Shown here one piece after another: positions 41,071 through 50,422 of a stretch of DNA of 50,480 nucleotides. The notes under the pieces were generated by a model. It saw only the letters and a program-made list of their open reading frames with translations, did not search any database and was not told where the DNA came from. Every line of letters starts with the position of its first letter. Position 1 is the first letter of the stretch. The stretch is taken from contig JAIORP010000093.1 of assembly GCA_021108075.1 (NCBI GenBank), positions 1 through 50,480 on the forward strand, read 5' to 3'. Both the position numbers and the translations under genes were made by a program. The stretch comes from Candidatus Omnitrophota bacterium (GTDB taxonomy: Bacteria > Omnitrophota > Gorgyraeia > Zapsychrales > Zapsychraceae).

Positions 41071-41646
41071 CTATCCCTGGAATTCACAGCCACAGTATTT
41101 CTGGCGGTAAAAATTTTCTACACGGGAAACCACAGATGCCTTTTTCTCCCCATCTTGCTTACGCCAGTTGTATGGCCAAAAAGTAACAGTTGAAAAGGGT
41201 TTAACCGCGATTTCACCGCACCGATTGACCTGATCCATATCTTTCCAGCGAGAGAGACTCAACGTGGTTGCTATTAAAGGAAATCGATATTCGTGAGCCG
41301 AAACTGCTGTTTTAGACAATCGCATAGCGATACATTTCTCACATCGCTGTCCTCGCTCAGGTTCCTTTTCTAAACCGCTCACTTCTTCCAACCAAGCCTC
41401 GTGGTGATAGTCCCCGTCAATCACAGGCACATCCATTTTTCGGGCATAGCGGATGAGATCCTCTTTGCGGCGTTCATATTCTTCAATCGGATGGATATTC
41501 GGATTATAAAAAAACACACCTAAATCTATACCGGATTCTTTTAAATAAACAATAATATTCCCGGAACAAGGCGCGCAGCAGACATGCAACAATACCTTGG
41601 ACAATCCTCTCGGTGTTACTATTTTCATTCTTCCTGTCGTCATCAT
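41071..41646 (-). CDS. queH: Epoxyqueuosine reductase QueH
   Basis: The protein has 191 residues, DUF208/QueH family, catalysing the last step of queuosine tRNA modification without cobalamin. Metal-binding cysteines are visible in VCCAPCSGN (about 23-27) and RCEKCIAMR (about 102-105), with a C-terminal YCGCEF pair, matching QueH. It closes the downstream end of a housekeeping run, 5 bp after nnrD. Confidence 0.9.
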   Translation of the reverse strand: MMTTGRMKIVTPRGLSKVLLHVCCAPCSGNIIVYLKESGIDLGVFFYNPNIHPIEEYERRKEDLIRYARKMDVPVIDGDYHHEAWLEEVSGLEKEPERGQRCEKCIAMRLSKTAVSAHEYRFPLIATTLSLSRWKDMDQVNRCGEIAVKPFSTVTFWPYNWRKQDGEKKASVVSRVENFYRQKYCGCEFQG

Positions 41647-41651
41647 AAGGG

Positions 41652-42524
41652 TTATCTCTTGCTTTGCTTCTTTATAATACGTAACATCACCGCACCAATA
41701 TTATTAATGATATCAGAAGCGATTAAGGAAGCGCAAGTTTGATTCTTTAAAGCCGACTCCCCGGCTAAACCGTGCAAATAAGCCCCCCACCGGCCCGCGT
41801 CAAAAGGAGCAATCCCCTGGCCGATTAAAGATGCGATCATTCCGGTTAAAACATCGCCGCTCCCGGCGGTCGCCATTCCTTGATGTCCCGTTTTGTTGAT
41901 GTGAACTTCTCCTGATGGGGAGGCAACAACCGTATTGTTCCCCTTAAGGAGAACCACACATCGATGGTCCCTGGCGAATTGCCGGGCGAAGCGTGTACGA
42001 TCTTTCTGTAAAACATCCTTACGGACGCCTAACAACCGAGCCATCTCACCCGGATGCGGTGTAATCACAACAGGCGCTCGGGCCTTCAACAACAATTCAG
42101 GGTCCTGCGCCAGGGCATTAATCGCATCCGCATCCAGGACGAGGGGGGATTGAGACTGTAATAAAATTTTGATAATAAACTTTTGTGTGCTCGCTTGAGT
42201 GGTCATGCCTGGGCCTAAAGCGATAACCTGATAAACGGACCAATGCTTCTTCAAATCGGCAAAGGCAAGACTTGAAAAAGTCTGTTGGGGTGTTTCGCGT
42301 AAGGGCAAGGTCATAATAACGGGGTCGATCTTTTGCTGGGCCGTCTGGTTTAAACTTTGCGGGACCGCCAGACTGACAAGGCCTGATCCCGTCCGCATGG
42401 CAGCTAAACTGGACAAGGCTGCTGCCCCGAGCATTCGACGTGATCCCGCGATAATAAGCACATGACCAAATTGATTCTTATATGCGTCCTTATTCAGACG
42501 TAATAATGGCGTTGGCAACTGCAT
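41652..42524 (-). CDS. nnrD: ADP-dependent NAD(P)H-hydrate dehydratase
   Basis: The protein has 290 residues of ribokinase-like fold. GHVLIIAGSRRMLGAAALSS at the N-terminus, VLDADAINALA and ITPHPGEMARLL in the middle, and TAGSGDVLTGMIASLIGQG near residue 220 are the nucleotide and catalytic motifs of the CARKD/NnrD family. It repairs hydrated NAD(P)H using ADP. The NnrE epimerase domain, often fused, is absent here. It overlaps acpS by 35 bp. Confidence 0.92.
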   Translation of the reverse strand: MQLPTPLLRLNKDAYKNQFGHVLIIAGSRRMLGAAALSSLAAMRTGSGLVSLAVPQSLNQTAQQKIDPVIMTLPLRETPQQTFSSLAFADLKKHWSVYQVIALGPGMTTQASTQKFIIKILLQSQSPLVLDADAINALAQDPELLLKARAPVVITPHPGEMARLLGVRKDVLQKDRTRFARQFARDHRCVVLLKGNNTVVASPSGEVHINKTGHQGMATAGSGDVLTGMIASLIGQGIAPFDAGRWGAYLHGLAGESALKNQTCASLIASDIINNIGAVMLRIIKKQSKR

Positions 42525-42843
42525 AATGATCCGAATGGGAAATCGAAATTAAAATATTATTATTGAATTTATCCGCATTAACTTGACAGTATGGACGTCC
42601 TTCTTCATCGTTCAATATCTTGATGTCTTTCCAACCAATCTTCTTATTTTTAGGAATGGCTTTATAAACAGCCTCTTTGGCGGCAAATCGTGCGGCGAAA
42701 TGTTGCTCAGAATTTTTATGTTTCAAGGCATAGGCAATCTCTTCCTCATGAAACACGTGGTTGAGAAAGTGATCCCCCCAGCGATCAATGACCTTTTTAA
42801 TTTTCTCTATCTCAATTATGTCGATGCCAACACCCAGAATCAT
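42490..42843 (-). CDS. acpS: Holo-[acyl-carrier-protein] synthase
   Basis: The protein has 117 residues, normal for AcpS. Metal ligands Asp8 (GVGIDIIEIE) and Glu57 (FAAKEAVYKA) are both present. It transfers the phosphopantetheine arm of CoA to acyl carrier protein. The 3' end overlaps nnrD by 35 bp, so the two are read together. Confidence 0.93.
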   Translation of the reverse strand: MILGVGIDIIEIEKIKKVIDRWGDHFLNHVFHEEEIAYALKHKNSEQHFAARFAAKEAVYKAIPKNKKIGWKDIKILNDEEGRPYCQVNADKFNNNILISISHSDHYAVANAIITSE

Positions 42844-42867
42844 AAGACGACCAAACTTTACTTTTCG

Positions 42868-43602
42868 TTAACGCGAAAATCTTTTCTTTAGATGAACAAT
42901 GTCACGCATATCCTTCACAGCCCCGGATAAACCGACAAAAACTGCCTGTGAAATAATTGAGTGACCGATATTCAATTCATTCATCCCCTTGATACGCGCA
43001 ATGGGATACGTATTATAATATTTTAAACCGTGTCCGGCATTCACAACCAGTCCAATGGAAATGGCGTATTGTGTTATATCATCAATTTTCTGCAAATAAA
43101 ATTTTTGCTTTTCAACTGTTGACGCCCGGTCATACCTGCCCGTGTGCAATTCAACCACGTTCACACCGGCCTCTTTCGTTTGTTCGAGCTGTTTCTTGAC
43201 AGGATCAATGAACAAACTGACTTCAATCTGATGGGCCTGAAGCTGCGCGGAAACGTCTTTTATTCTCTTGAAATGTTTGAGAACATCCAGGCCGCCTTCC
43301 GTTGTGATTTCTTCGCGCCGTTCCGGCACCAGAGTGGCCTGGTCGGGTTTCACTTGACAGGCAATCCGCACAATATCTTTTTGTAATGACATTTCAAGAT
43401 TAAATTTTTTTTTGATAGTTCGTCTTAAGCGTTTGACATCCTGATCATGTATATGCCGGCGGTCTTCCCTCAAATGAGCGACGATACTGTCTGCTCCAGC
43501 TTTTTCTGCTATTTGCGCGGCTAGGACTGGATCAGGTTCTTCTTCCCTGCGGGCTTGACGTAAAGTCGCAATATGATCAATATTCACCCCTAATAAAGGC
43601 AT
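42868..43602 (-). CDS. pdxJ: Pyridoxine 5'-phosphate synthase
   Basis: The protein has 244 residues from the ATG at 43602 (GTG at 43611 is the alternative but has its ribosome site too close). LGVNIDHIATLRQARR at the start, VAHLREDRRHIHD and VNAGHGLKYYN are the PdxJ hallmarks: His and Glu residues that bind 1-deoxyxylulose phosphate. It closes the ring in vitamin B6 synthesis. It lies 14 bp after the small CdaR-like gene. Confidence 0.95.
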   Translation of the reverse strand: MPLLGVNIDHIATLRQARREEEPDPVLAAQIAEKAGADSIVAHLREDRRHIHDQDVKRLRRTIKKKFNLEMSLQKDIVRIACQVKPDQATLVPERREEITTEGGLDVLKHFKRIKDVSAQLQAHQIEVSLFIDPVKKQLEQTKEAGVNVVELHTGRYDRASTVEKQKFYLQKIDDITQYAISIGLVVNAGHGLKYYNTYPIARIKGMNELNIGHSIISQAVFVGLSGAVKDMRDIVHLKKRFSR

Positions 43603-43616
43603 AAAAATCACCTGTC

Positions 43617-43718
43617 CTATTTAATCATTAATTCCTTGTGGACATATATCCAAGTCAAGATCGCTAATCCCAAGGCAACCAGCTTTAATATTAAATTATG
43701 AAATGAGTATTTTTTCAT
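43617..43718 (-). CDS. 33-residue membrane peptide resembling the N-terminus of CdaR/YbbR
   Basis: The frame starts with ATG at 43718, overlapping the cdaA stop as ATGA, and ends with TAG at 43619-43617. It encodes 33 residues: a basic start (MKKYSFHN), then one membrane helix LILKLVALGLAILTWIYV and a short tail HKELMIK. The NL-x-LKL-x-AL-x-LAILTWIYV pattern is the characteristic N-terminal anchor of CdaR/YbbR proteins, which follow cdaA in many bacteria and normally carry several extracellular YbbR domains. Those domains are absent. Position, overlap and motif make it a real gene or a remnant. It may still bind CdaA through its membrane helix. Confidence 0.6.
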   Translation of the reverse strand: MKKYSFHNLILKLVALGLAILTWIYVHKELMIK

Positions 43719-44488
43719 TTCTTCTTTCTTTTCTTTTCCACAAGCAAAATGCTTTTCAGTATGTTGATCAAGCGGTCGCGGTTAACGATGGGAATAAACC
43801 GCCCATCCGACGCAACGGAAATCTCGCCGCTCTCTTCGGAAACCATGATCACAAGCGCATCGGTCTGTTCGGTAATACCTAATGCCGCCCTGTGCCGTGT
43901 TCCCAGAATCTTGTTGAAATTTGGATTATCCGATAACGGAAAAAGACAGGCGGCAGCGACAATACGTTGTCCGCGTGTAATAACACCTCCATCATGCATC
44001 GGAGAATGCGGCATAAAAATACTTTGTAGTAACTCCGCAGAAACTTTTCCATCAACAGAAATCCCGGAATCGATATATGTTTGCAACTTGGTCTCGCGCT
44101 CAAGCGCGATCAGGCAGCCAACCTTCTGGCGGGCCAGCTTATAAGCAGCTGAGGTTATTTCTTCGATAACCGCCATGATTTCTGATTCTTCCAGACTAAA
44201 ATCAAATAAGTGCTGTTGTCCTAAACGCGCCAATCCCTGCCGGAGTTCTTCCTGAAAAATTATTAATAACGCGACGATAGAAATACCGAAAAACTTTGTT
44301 AACAACCAATTCAGGGTCGAAAAGCCTAAGTACTGCGCCACGATAAAGGCGATCATCAAATAAGTAATCCCCTTTAAAACCTGTATCGCCCGTGTGCCTT
44401 CAAAAAAAACAAGGATGCGGTAAATAACAAACCATAAAATGACAATTTCAATTGTGGGAATAACGACCAACCAAATATCATATGGCAT
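43715..44488 (-). CDS. cdaA: Diadenylate cyclase CdaA
   Basis: The protein has 257 residues. Three membrane helices lie in residues 5-80. The DAC domain has DGGVI (166-170) and GTRHRAALGI (about 196-205), both essential for condensing two ATP into c-di-AMP. The C-terminal tail is basic (KKRKKK). It lies between folP and the CdaR-like peptide, a gene order seen for cdaA-cdaR in many bacteria. The ATG at 44488 follows folP's stop by 15 bp. Confidence 0.95.
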   Translation of the reverse strand: MPYDIWLVVIPTIEIVILWFVIYRILVFFEGTRAIQVLKGITYLMIAFIVAQYLGFSTLNWLLTKFFGISIVALLIIFQEELRQGLARLGQQHLFDFSLEESEIMAVIEEITSAAYKLARQKVGCLIALERETKLQTYIDSGISVDGKVSAELLQSIFMPHSPMHDGGVITRGQRIVAAACLFPLSDNPNFNKILGTRHRAALGITEQTDALVIMVSEESGEISVASDGRFIPIVNRDRLINILKSILLVEKKRKKK

Positions 44489-44503
44489 AACAAAACCTTC
44501 TGG

Positions 44504-45388
44504 TTATGATGATTGAACTGATTCCTTTAAAATACTATCCATCATACGGACTGTCTCCGCGATCTGTTTCACATCATGAACGCGAACAATATGCGCACCG
44601 CGCATAATGCTGGCGCAAACGGACGCGATTGTTCCCGTTAATCTTCGGCTGACATCTTTATTCAAGACATGACCAATAAATGATTTGCGTGAAGGACCAA
44701 CCAACAACGGATGTTTGAGTTCCTTAACGAAACGATCAATGTTATTGATAATTGTCAAATTGTGTTCGACCGTCTTACCAAAGCCAATACCCGGATCAAT
44801 AATTATTCGATCCTCCGTAATCCCGACATCTAAGCACGTATCGATGGACAGCCTCAATGATTGCACGATATCTAAAATGACATCGGTATAACACACTTTT
44901 TTCTGCATCGTTCGCGGGGTTCCTTTAATATGCATCAGGACAATCGCCGCTTTATAATCGCGCACCATCTTTAAAAGAGAACGATTGGGTTTGACACCCA
45001 TGATATTATTGACGATTGTCGCACCCGCATCAAGAGCGGCCTTAATAACGGGCCTTTTGTACGAATCAATCGAAATGGGAACATCTATCCGGCGGTCAAC
45101 CAAATGCTTAATGACGGGAACAACTCTTTTTTGTTCAACATCAACCGGCACAACCGCTGCGCCTGGACGTGTGGATTCCCCGCCAATGTCAATCATATCA
45201 GCGCCATCACGGGCTAATCGAACCGCCCGTTTAACGGCCAGCCTATAGCCGTCGCGTTCTTTCTCCTTCCAGGTCCCATCTTGACTAAAAGAGTCCGGCG
45301 TGCTGTTGACAATTCCCAAAATGAGGGTCTTCTCACCGAGATTGAGGCCATACTGCCCAGCTTTTATCTTAAATTTCTTGCGTTTCAT
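44504..45388 (-). CDS. folP: Dihydropteroate synthase
   Basis: The protein has 294 residues of a TIM barrel. LGIVNSTPDSFSQDG and DIGGESTRPGA at residues ~25-75 are the pterin/pABA-binding signature. IIIDPGIGFGKTVEHN and the C-terminal VRVHDVKQ (His binding the pyrophosphate) complete the family motifs. It makes dihydropteroate in folate synthesis. It lies 2 bp behind ftsH. Confidence 0.95.
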   Translation of the reverse strand: MKRKKFKIKAGQYGLNLGEKTLILGIVNSTPDSFSQDGTWKEKERDGYRLAVKRAVRLARDGADMIDIGGESTRPGAAVVPVDVEQKRVVPVIKHLVDRRIDVPISIDSYKRPVIKAALDAGATIVNNIMGVKPNRSLLKMVRDYKAAIVLMHIKGTPRTMQKKVCYTDVILDIVQSLRLSIDTCLDVGITEDRIIIDPGIGFGKTVEHNLTIINNIDRFVKELKHPLLVGPSRKSFIGHVLNKDVSRRLTGTIASVCASIMRGAHIVRVHDVKQIAETVRMMDSILKESVQSS

Positions 45389-45390
45389 CC

Positions 45391-47337
45391 CTAGACATCC
45401 GACGACATAAGAGTCTCCCCGCCGACACTATCAGTCTCCTGTTCATCCTGGGAAGACAGCATCCCGAGCATAATACGGGTTTCTTCAATATCAATCACTT
45501 CTTTTTCTAAAAGACGTTTTGTGATTTTCTCTAGTTTATCACGGTTATCTTCAAGCATTTTTTTGACCTTATCGTATGATTGATCAATGATCTGCCGGAC
45601 TGCTTCATCGATCTCACGGGCCGTCTGCTCACTGTAGTCTTTTTGTTCCATTAAATCCCGGCCTAAAAACCGGCTGTGTCCTTTTTGCCCATAAGATACA
45701 GGCCCCATACTATCACTCATCCCATACGCACAAATCATATCACGGGCGATGCGCGTCACCTTTTGCAAATCATTCGAAACTCCCGTTGTGGTATCACCGG
45801 TAAACAATTCTTCCGCAACAATTCCACCCAAAAGAACACAAATACCTCCCATCAATTCTTTCTTTGTCATGAAATGTTTGTCTACTGTGGGAGGTGTAAT
45901 CGTGTAACCACCGGCCATCCCTCTCGGGATAATCGAAACCTTCGTGAACGTATCGACCTCATCTATCAACAATGAAATTAAGGCATGCCCGGCCTCATGA
46001 TAAGCTGTTTCTTCTTTTTCCTTGTGGGATACCTTACGGCTTTTCTTTTCCGGCCCCATCATCACACGTTCAATAGCCGATTCAAATTCAATCTTTGTCA
46101 CCGTGTCCTTATCTTTGCGGGCAGCCAAAAGAGCCGCTTCATTACAGACATTGGCCAAATCGGCTCCGGAAAAATAAACGGTGTGTTGCGCGACTCTTCT
46201 TAAATCCACGTCTGGATCAAGCTTGATTTTCTTTGAATGAACACGCAAAATCCCTTCGCGGCCACTGATATCCGGCAGTCCAACAACAACTTGACGATCA
46301 AAGCGTCCAGGTCTCAACAATGCAGGGTCTAATGTATCGGGCCTGTTCGTTGCGGCGATCAGAATCAATCCGCTGTGAGTGTTAAACCCATCCATCTCGA
46401 CTAAAAGAGCGTTTAACGTTTGCTCTCGTTCATCATTACCCCCGCCAATACCAGCAAAACGCAGACGGCCGACAGCATCGATCTCATCAATGAAAATGAT
46501 GGCCCCTTTACCGGATGTCTTCGACGCTTTACGGCCTTGCTCAAACAGGTCACGCACGCGAGAAGCTCCGACACCGACAAACATTTCGACAAAGTCCGAA
46601 CCACTTAAAGAAAAAAATGGGACGGAGGCTTCACCTGCAACGGCTTTTGCCAACAATGTTTTCCCCGTGCCTGGAGGTCCGACCAAAAGGACGCCTTTCG
46701 GGATCTTGCCACCTAAACGCTCAAATTTCTTGGGATCTTTTAAAAATTCAATCACTTCCTGTAATTCTTCTTTTGCTTCATCAACACCGGCAACATCCTT
46801 GAATGTGATTTTATTGTCTTTACCGCTAATCTTCGCCCGGGATTTTCCAAACGTCCAAATGCGGTTCCCCATCTGAGCACCACGATGCGATAAAAACCAA
46901 AAAAATAATATTAAAATGATAATCGGAAAAAAATGAATAAAAAGTGTCCCCCAAAATGTTTGCGGCGGGTTCACTTCAAAATTTTCAACATTTTTTCTGA
47001 TAAGAGCTAACAGCTCCGGATCTTCTTGCGGCACATACAGTGTGAATTCTGTATCATCCTTAAACATTCCCTTCAATTCCGTTTTGGTACCATCTTCAAT
47101 AAATTCCAACTCTTTAATTTTCTTGGTTGTTGGGTTATTCACTAATTCGGTATAGAATTCGCTGTAACTAATCTCCTTTTGCGCCTTAAAGGACGACATG
47201 TTGCTAGGCTGACTCGTTAATATTAATACCATGAACGCTAAAATCACCCAAAAAAGCCAATTATTATTCTGCGGCTTGAGATTTTTTCGCTTATGCGGCC
47301 GATTTTTTTTCATATTATCTTTATTCAAGTTTGTCAT
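45391..47337 (-). CDS. ftsH: ATP-dependent zinc metalloprotease FtsH
   Basis: The protein has 648 residues. Two membrane helices (about 27-41 and 133-149) flank a periplasmic part. The AAA domain has Walker A GPPGTGKT (220-227), Walker B IIFIDE (about 280-285) and the second region of homology ending RPGRFDR (about 342-348). The protease domain has the zinc site HEAGH (447-451). It degrades misfolded membrane proteins and regulatory proteins. The C-terminus is acidic. A 171-bp gap with an AT palindrome separates it from tilS. Confidence 0.97.
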   Translation of the reverse strand: MTNLNKDNMKKNRPHKRKNLKPQNNNWLFWVILAFMVLILTSQPSNMSSFKAQKEISYSEFYTELVNNPTTKKIKELEFIEDGTKTELKGMFKDDTEFTLYVPQEDPELLALIRKNVENFEVNPPQTFWGTLFIHFFPIIILILFFWFLSHRGAQMGNRIWTFGKSRAKISGKDNKITFKDVAGVDEAKEELQEVIEFLKDPKKFERLGGKIPKGVLLVGPPGTGKTLLAKAVAGEASVPFFSLSGSDFVEMFVGVGASRVRDLFEQGRKASKTSGKGAIIFIDEIDAVGRLRFAGIGGGNDEREQTLNALLVEMDGFNTHSGLILIAATNRPDTLDPALLRPGRFDRQVVVGLPDISGREGILRVHSKKIKLDPDVDLRRVAQHTVYFSGADLANVCNEAALLAARKDKDTVTKIEFESAIERVMMGPEKKSRKVSHKEKEETAYHEAGHALISLLIDEVDTFTKVSIIPRGMAGGYTITPPTVDKHFMTKKELMGGICVLLGGIVAEELFTGDTTTGVSNDLQKVTRIARDMICAYGMSDSMGPVSYGQKGHSRFLGRDLMEQKDYSEQTAREIDEAVRQIIDQSYDKVKKMLEDNRDKLEKITKRLLEKEVIDIEETRIMLGMLSSQDEQETDSVGGETLMSSDV

Positions 47338-47379
47338 GTGACTCCCCTTCTCAACAACAAGGTCAAATTAGTATTAGTA

Positions 47380-47400
47380 AAATATAAATGCTTTATATTT
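47380..47400. repeat. AT-rich perfect palindrome
   Basis: AAATATAAA and TTTATATTT flank TGC. It lies 43 bp upstream of the ftsH start. It may be an operator or a promoter-region palindrome, or simply low-complexity sequence. Confidence 0.3.
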
Positions 47401-47508
47401 CTGGGTACAAACAATATGATTATAGCTAATTAAAGGAGATAAGCAACAATCTTTTTTCAAATAGATTGTGTCTGGATAACTGAATCGAAATCTGTGGGAT
47501 AGAATAAC

Positions 47509-48516
47509 TTACAATTTTTGTCGGAGGATGAGATCCTTTTTATCACTGACAACATCCAGGCCATGGGGCAGATGGACAAGCGATTTGACAGGACGGTGGA
47601 TCAACAGGTGATCGATTTCTTCAATGTGTTTGAGGGTAATGGCACGTGTATGGCCACAAATTTCAAGGACAGCTAATCGGATCATCATATGCCTCAGGCA
47701 AGGATGCTTTTTTTGAAACAACAACTTATCCAGGCAAACTTGTCCTTTCCTGACTCCGCTTTGTTTTTTAAGTTGCTTATAGCTTCGATGGGCTTGTTGA
47801 GCGATAAAATCATAATCGAGTGCAGCGCTATTTGCCAAACCGGATAAGATAGGAATAATTTGAGGATTATATTGCTCCCTCAGTTCATGCAAAAGTCCAT
47901 GACGGATCTTGTTCCGGTAAAATCGCTCATCGGTATTTGTTTCATCTTCACAGTAAGACATCTTTTTCTGGTCCAGATAGCGCACGATATCTGACTTTAA
48001 ACAGCATAAAAAAGGACGCACAACCATCAGGCCATCAATCCTGACTTTCGGCTGAATAGCCCGTAGGCCCTGCAAACCTGTTCCACGCAAAATCCGCATC
48101 AACACCGTCTCGGCTAAATCATTTTGATGGTGAGCCAATGCGACCTTATGCGCTTTAACTTTTTTCAAAAGATCCGAAAAAAACGCCAAACGATATTTTC
48201 GTGCCCGCTCTTCGAGCGAGCCCTTATGGTCTTTCCGGCCGTTCTTCCAGACATCAATATAGACCGGTAAGCTTAAAGACGAGGCTATTTGCTCAACGAA
48301 TACCTGGTCATCATCCGCGGACTTTCTCAACTTATGATTGACATGCGCGATATAAAGCTGCAAACCCAACTCATATTTCAATTCATATAAACATCGCAAC
48401 AATGCGACCGAATCCGCCCCCCCGGAAACACCAACAAGCACCTTATCACCAACTTGAAACAATTGATGCGATCGGGCATAATCGGCTATATTGTGTACAA
48501 AAGCGCCAGTCTTCAT
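47509..48516 (-). CDS. tilS: tRNA(Ile)-lysidine synthetase TilS
   Basis: The protein has 335 residues. The PP-loop is SGGADS at 31-36. YIAHVNHKLRKSADDDQVFV, ALAHHQNDLAETVLMRILRGTG and NTDERFYRNKIRHGLL follow, all TilS motifs. It modifies the wobble base of the AUA-reading tRNA and is essential. The C-terminal TilS substrate-binding domain is short, so this is a compact version of the enzyme. It is the upstream neighbour of ftsH, as in many bacteria. Confidence 0.95.
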   Translation of the reverse strand: MKTGAFVHNIADYARSHQLFQVGDKVLVGVSGGADSVALLRCLYELKYELGLQLYIAHVNHKLRKSADDDQVFVEQIASSLSLPVYIDVWKNGRKDHKGSLEERARKYRLAFFSDLLKKVKAHKVALAHHQNDLAETVLMRILRGTGLQGLRAIQPKVRIDGLMVVRPFLCCLKSDIVRYLDQKKMSYCEDETNTDERFYRNKIRHGLLHELREQYNPQIIPILSGLANSAALDYDFIAQQAHRSYKQLKKQSGVRKGQVCLDKLLFQKKHPCLRHMMIRLAVLEICGHTRAITLKHIEEIDHLLIHRPVKSLVHLPHGLDVVSDKKDLILRQKL

Positions 48517-48553
48517 AACACGTCCTTATAAAAAAATTTAAATTTATAAATTA

Positions 48554-49114
48554 TTAATTGTGAATACCAATGAATTCACGTCGAGCTTCTTGATAGGCTG
48601 ACCGAAGTTCTTGACGATACTTCTTGTTTGGCGGGCGGACCTGCAAGAGTGCCATTCCAGCTTTCAAAATAGCGGCGTTAACAAAAAGGCCGTCTTCTAA
48701 TAAGAAGACATAAGCTAACGTGTTGTAATCGTCATCTTTCTTTTGATCATCAAATTCTAAACGAACGGACTTCCCTTCCAACAATTCGGCAACAAACTCA
48801 TAGGCCCGCTCTTCCAAAGGCATGACCGGAGAATGATTTTCTGCGACGGCGAATCCGTGTTCGTCCCGGTCAATATTTTTCTTTCTTTTTACTTCAGCAA
48901 CTCTCTTTATTCCGATCAATTTAACCTTCTCACCATCATCCATCTGCAGCAAGTCAGATTGCAACACTTTTTCCACCTTGATATTTTCATATTTCCGCAG
49001 GTCAAAACCGAAAAAAAACTCCGTGTCGGATTGCCCCATGACTTCAGCGGGCCGCAGAAAAACCAGGGCATAAATAAAAGTTGTCAAAATCCATTTATAT
49101 ATCAATGTTATCAA
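48554..49114 (-). CDS. Exported thermonuclease-like (SNase-fold) protein
   Basis: The protein has 186 residues with a signal peptide (WILTTFIYALVFLRPAEVMG). The SNase fold is seen in EKVLQSDLLQMDDGEKVKLIG, then ERAYEFVAELLEGKSVRLEFD, then LAYVFLLEDGLFVNAAILKAGMALL. The spot that carries the first catalytic Arg in active nucleases (LIGIDTPE) reads LIGIKRVAE, and the Arg before LAYV is absent (YNTLAYV). It may therefore bind rather than cut nucleic acid. Secreted or periplasmic. Confidence 0.7.
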   Translation of the reverse strand: MITLIYKWILTTFIYALVFLRPAEVMGQSDTEFFFGFDLRKYENIKVEKVLQSDLLQMDDGEKVKLIGIKRVAEVKRKKNIDRDEHGFAVAENHSPVMPLEERAYEFVAELLEGKSVRLEFDDQKKDDDYNTLAYVFLLEDGLFVNAAILKAGMALLQVRPPNKKYRQELRSAYQEARREFIGIHN

Positions 49115-49122
49115 TCTCTCAT

Positions 49123-49482
49123 TTAAGAAATAACGGCATATATGAATGTTTCAATATGCCACAAAACATTATCATAAAATTCAAATAACGGCCGATAACT
49201 ATACTCCATAATATTATTCGTGACCGTGCTCGCCGGAAATTTATCGACGACAACAATCGCAACAAAATTATGCAGGAAGATCAAAACGGCTGGCAAGACA
49301 AATATCAAAAAGGCCACGGTAAAAATCCAACGCATGACTTTTTTAAACGTGATCTCAACTTTTGTCTCTTTCTTCCAGGTTGAACGCGTAAACCCCTTTG
49401 AACAAATAATGATAAGTGGCAACATAAGACCAAGAAACATTCCAACAATCCAACATATAGCAATCACAAGACCAATCTTCAT
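49123..49482 (-). CDS. Small membrane protein of unknown function
   Basis: The protein has 119 residues with two clear membrane helices: LVIAICWIVGMFLGLMLPLI near the N-terminus and WIFTVAFLIFVLPAVLIFL at about 52-70. A basic linker lies between (RSTWKKETKVEITFKK), followed by an aromatic C-terminus. I do not recognise the family. It sits 8 bp upstream of the SNase-like gene, so the two are probably co-transcribed. Confidence 0.6.
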   Translation of the reverse strand: MKIGLVIAICWIVGMFLGLMLPLIIICSKGFTRSTWKKETKVEITFKKVMRWIFTVAFLIFVLPAVLIFLHNFVAIVVVDKFPASTVTNNIMEYSYRPLFEFYDNVLWHIETFIYAVIS

Positions 49483-49577
49483 GGACGCTCATCCTCGTTA
49501 TATTGGTTGACAAATACTTATTGGTAGCATAAAAAACGACACATGACATAAAAAATCAAACGCTTCATGGATTTCAT

Positions 49578-50111
49578 CTATTTCACTTCAATATTTTTTA
49601 TAACCTCGGTTATCAGACTTTCTTCCCCTTCAAAGAAAGCCGCCTCCGGAGCACTTAAAGAGACCGTAAACTCTTTATCTTTTATATTAAAAATTAAAAC
49701 AGTATACGGTAAATGCTTCTTCTCCGGATCGATCGCGGTTAATTCAAAAATGCTTATATTTTGAAATTGACGGAATCGCGTCCGATTTATTTTATGTTCA
49801 GCTAACTTGTTGAAACCTTCGACAAATGCTGCTTTATAACTTTCATTTTCTAATGCCGCAAAAACCCGGTCTGTGTTTACCTGAAGTCCTTGACAGCGGA
49901 TCACTAGGTCGATCTGATATTTGCGATTGAAATACCGGACCCCATCCAGCTGAGGCTGATGTTTATATCCCTTCAATTCAGCTGGCAGGGTGAAACGAAA
50001 CAAACCATTCTCATAGAGAGAGTCATAAACACCATTTTTCAATTGTGCGTGTGCGGTTAAAGAAAAATTGGATAACATCACAAGACAGCATAAAACAATA
50101 TTCCATTTCAT
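49578..50111 (-). CDS. Secreted protein, PsbP/Mog1-like
   Basis: The protein has 177 residues with a clean signal peptide (WNIVLCCLVMLSNFSLTAHA). The mature part resembles the PsbP/Mog1 fold: GLFRFTLPAELKGYK at the start, a Cys-containing strand VIRCQGLQVNTD, and the ending TVSLSAPEAAFFEGE then ITEVIKNIEV. No catalytic motif. The function is unknown and it is probably periplasmic. Confidence 0.6.
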   Translation of the reverse strand: MKWNIVLCCLVMLSNFSLTAHAQLKNGVYDSLYENGLFRFTLPAELKGYKHQPQLDGVRYFNRKYQIDLVIRCQGLQVNTDRVFAALENESYKAAFVEGFNKLAEHKINRTRFRQFQNISIFELTAIDPEKKHLPYTVLIFNIKDKEFTVSLSAPEAAFFEGEESLITEVIKNIEVK

Positions 50112-50142
50112 TCTGATCCCCCATTATTGCTGATTGAAATAT

Positions 50143-50228
50143 TATACCAAATCCATTAATAAATTGTTCTATCTTAATTCTGAAAAGCAGAATTGGTTTT
50201 GGTCATTATTTAATGGAATTGGTATTAT
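50143..50228. repeat. Palindromic AT-rich repeat, copy C
   Basis: TATACCAAATCCATTAATAA and TTTAATGGAATTGGTATTA are inverted at its two ends. The middle shares ATTGTTCTAT and GAAAAGCAGAAT with copy B. About 86 bp, between two minus-strand genes. Confidence 0.55.
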
Positions 50229-50422
50229 TCACCCTTTATACTCATAAAATAATCGACGGACCGATTATATATTTTTTCGGCATCCGCGGGGAAATAACAG
50301 GCCGGCAATTGATTTTTCTCTCGATGGTAATGCAAACATTCACAGCAAATTCCCATGCGCACACATCCGGTGTACGTGCAATTGCACTTTGACATATTTT
50401 TTTCTTTATTCAAACACTTCAT
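50225..50422 (-). CDS. Small cysteine-rich protein (DUF6485-like)
   Basis: The protein has 65 residues with eight cysteines, most in the pattern CNCTYTGCVRMGICCECLHYH, then LPACYFPADAEKIYNRSVDYF. This matches the short DUF6485 family, probably metal-binding. The ATG at 50422 has a strong GAGGAG ribosome site 5 nt upstream; an internal ATG at 50395 has none. The role is unknown. Confidence 0.75.
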   Translation of the reverse strand: MKCLNKEKNMSKCNCTYTGCVRMGICCECLHYHREKNQLPACYFPADAEKIYNRSVDYFMSIKGE

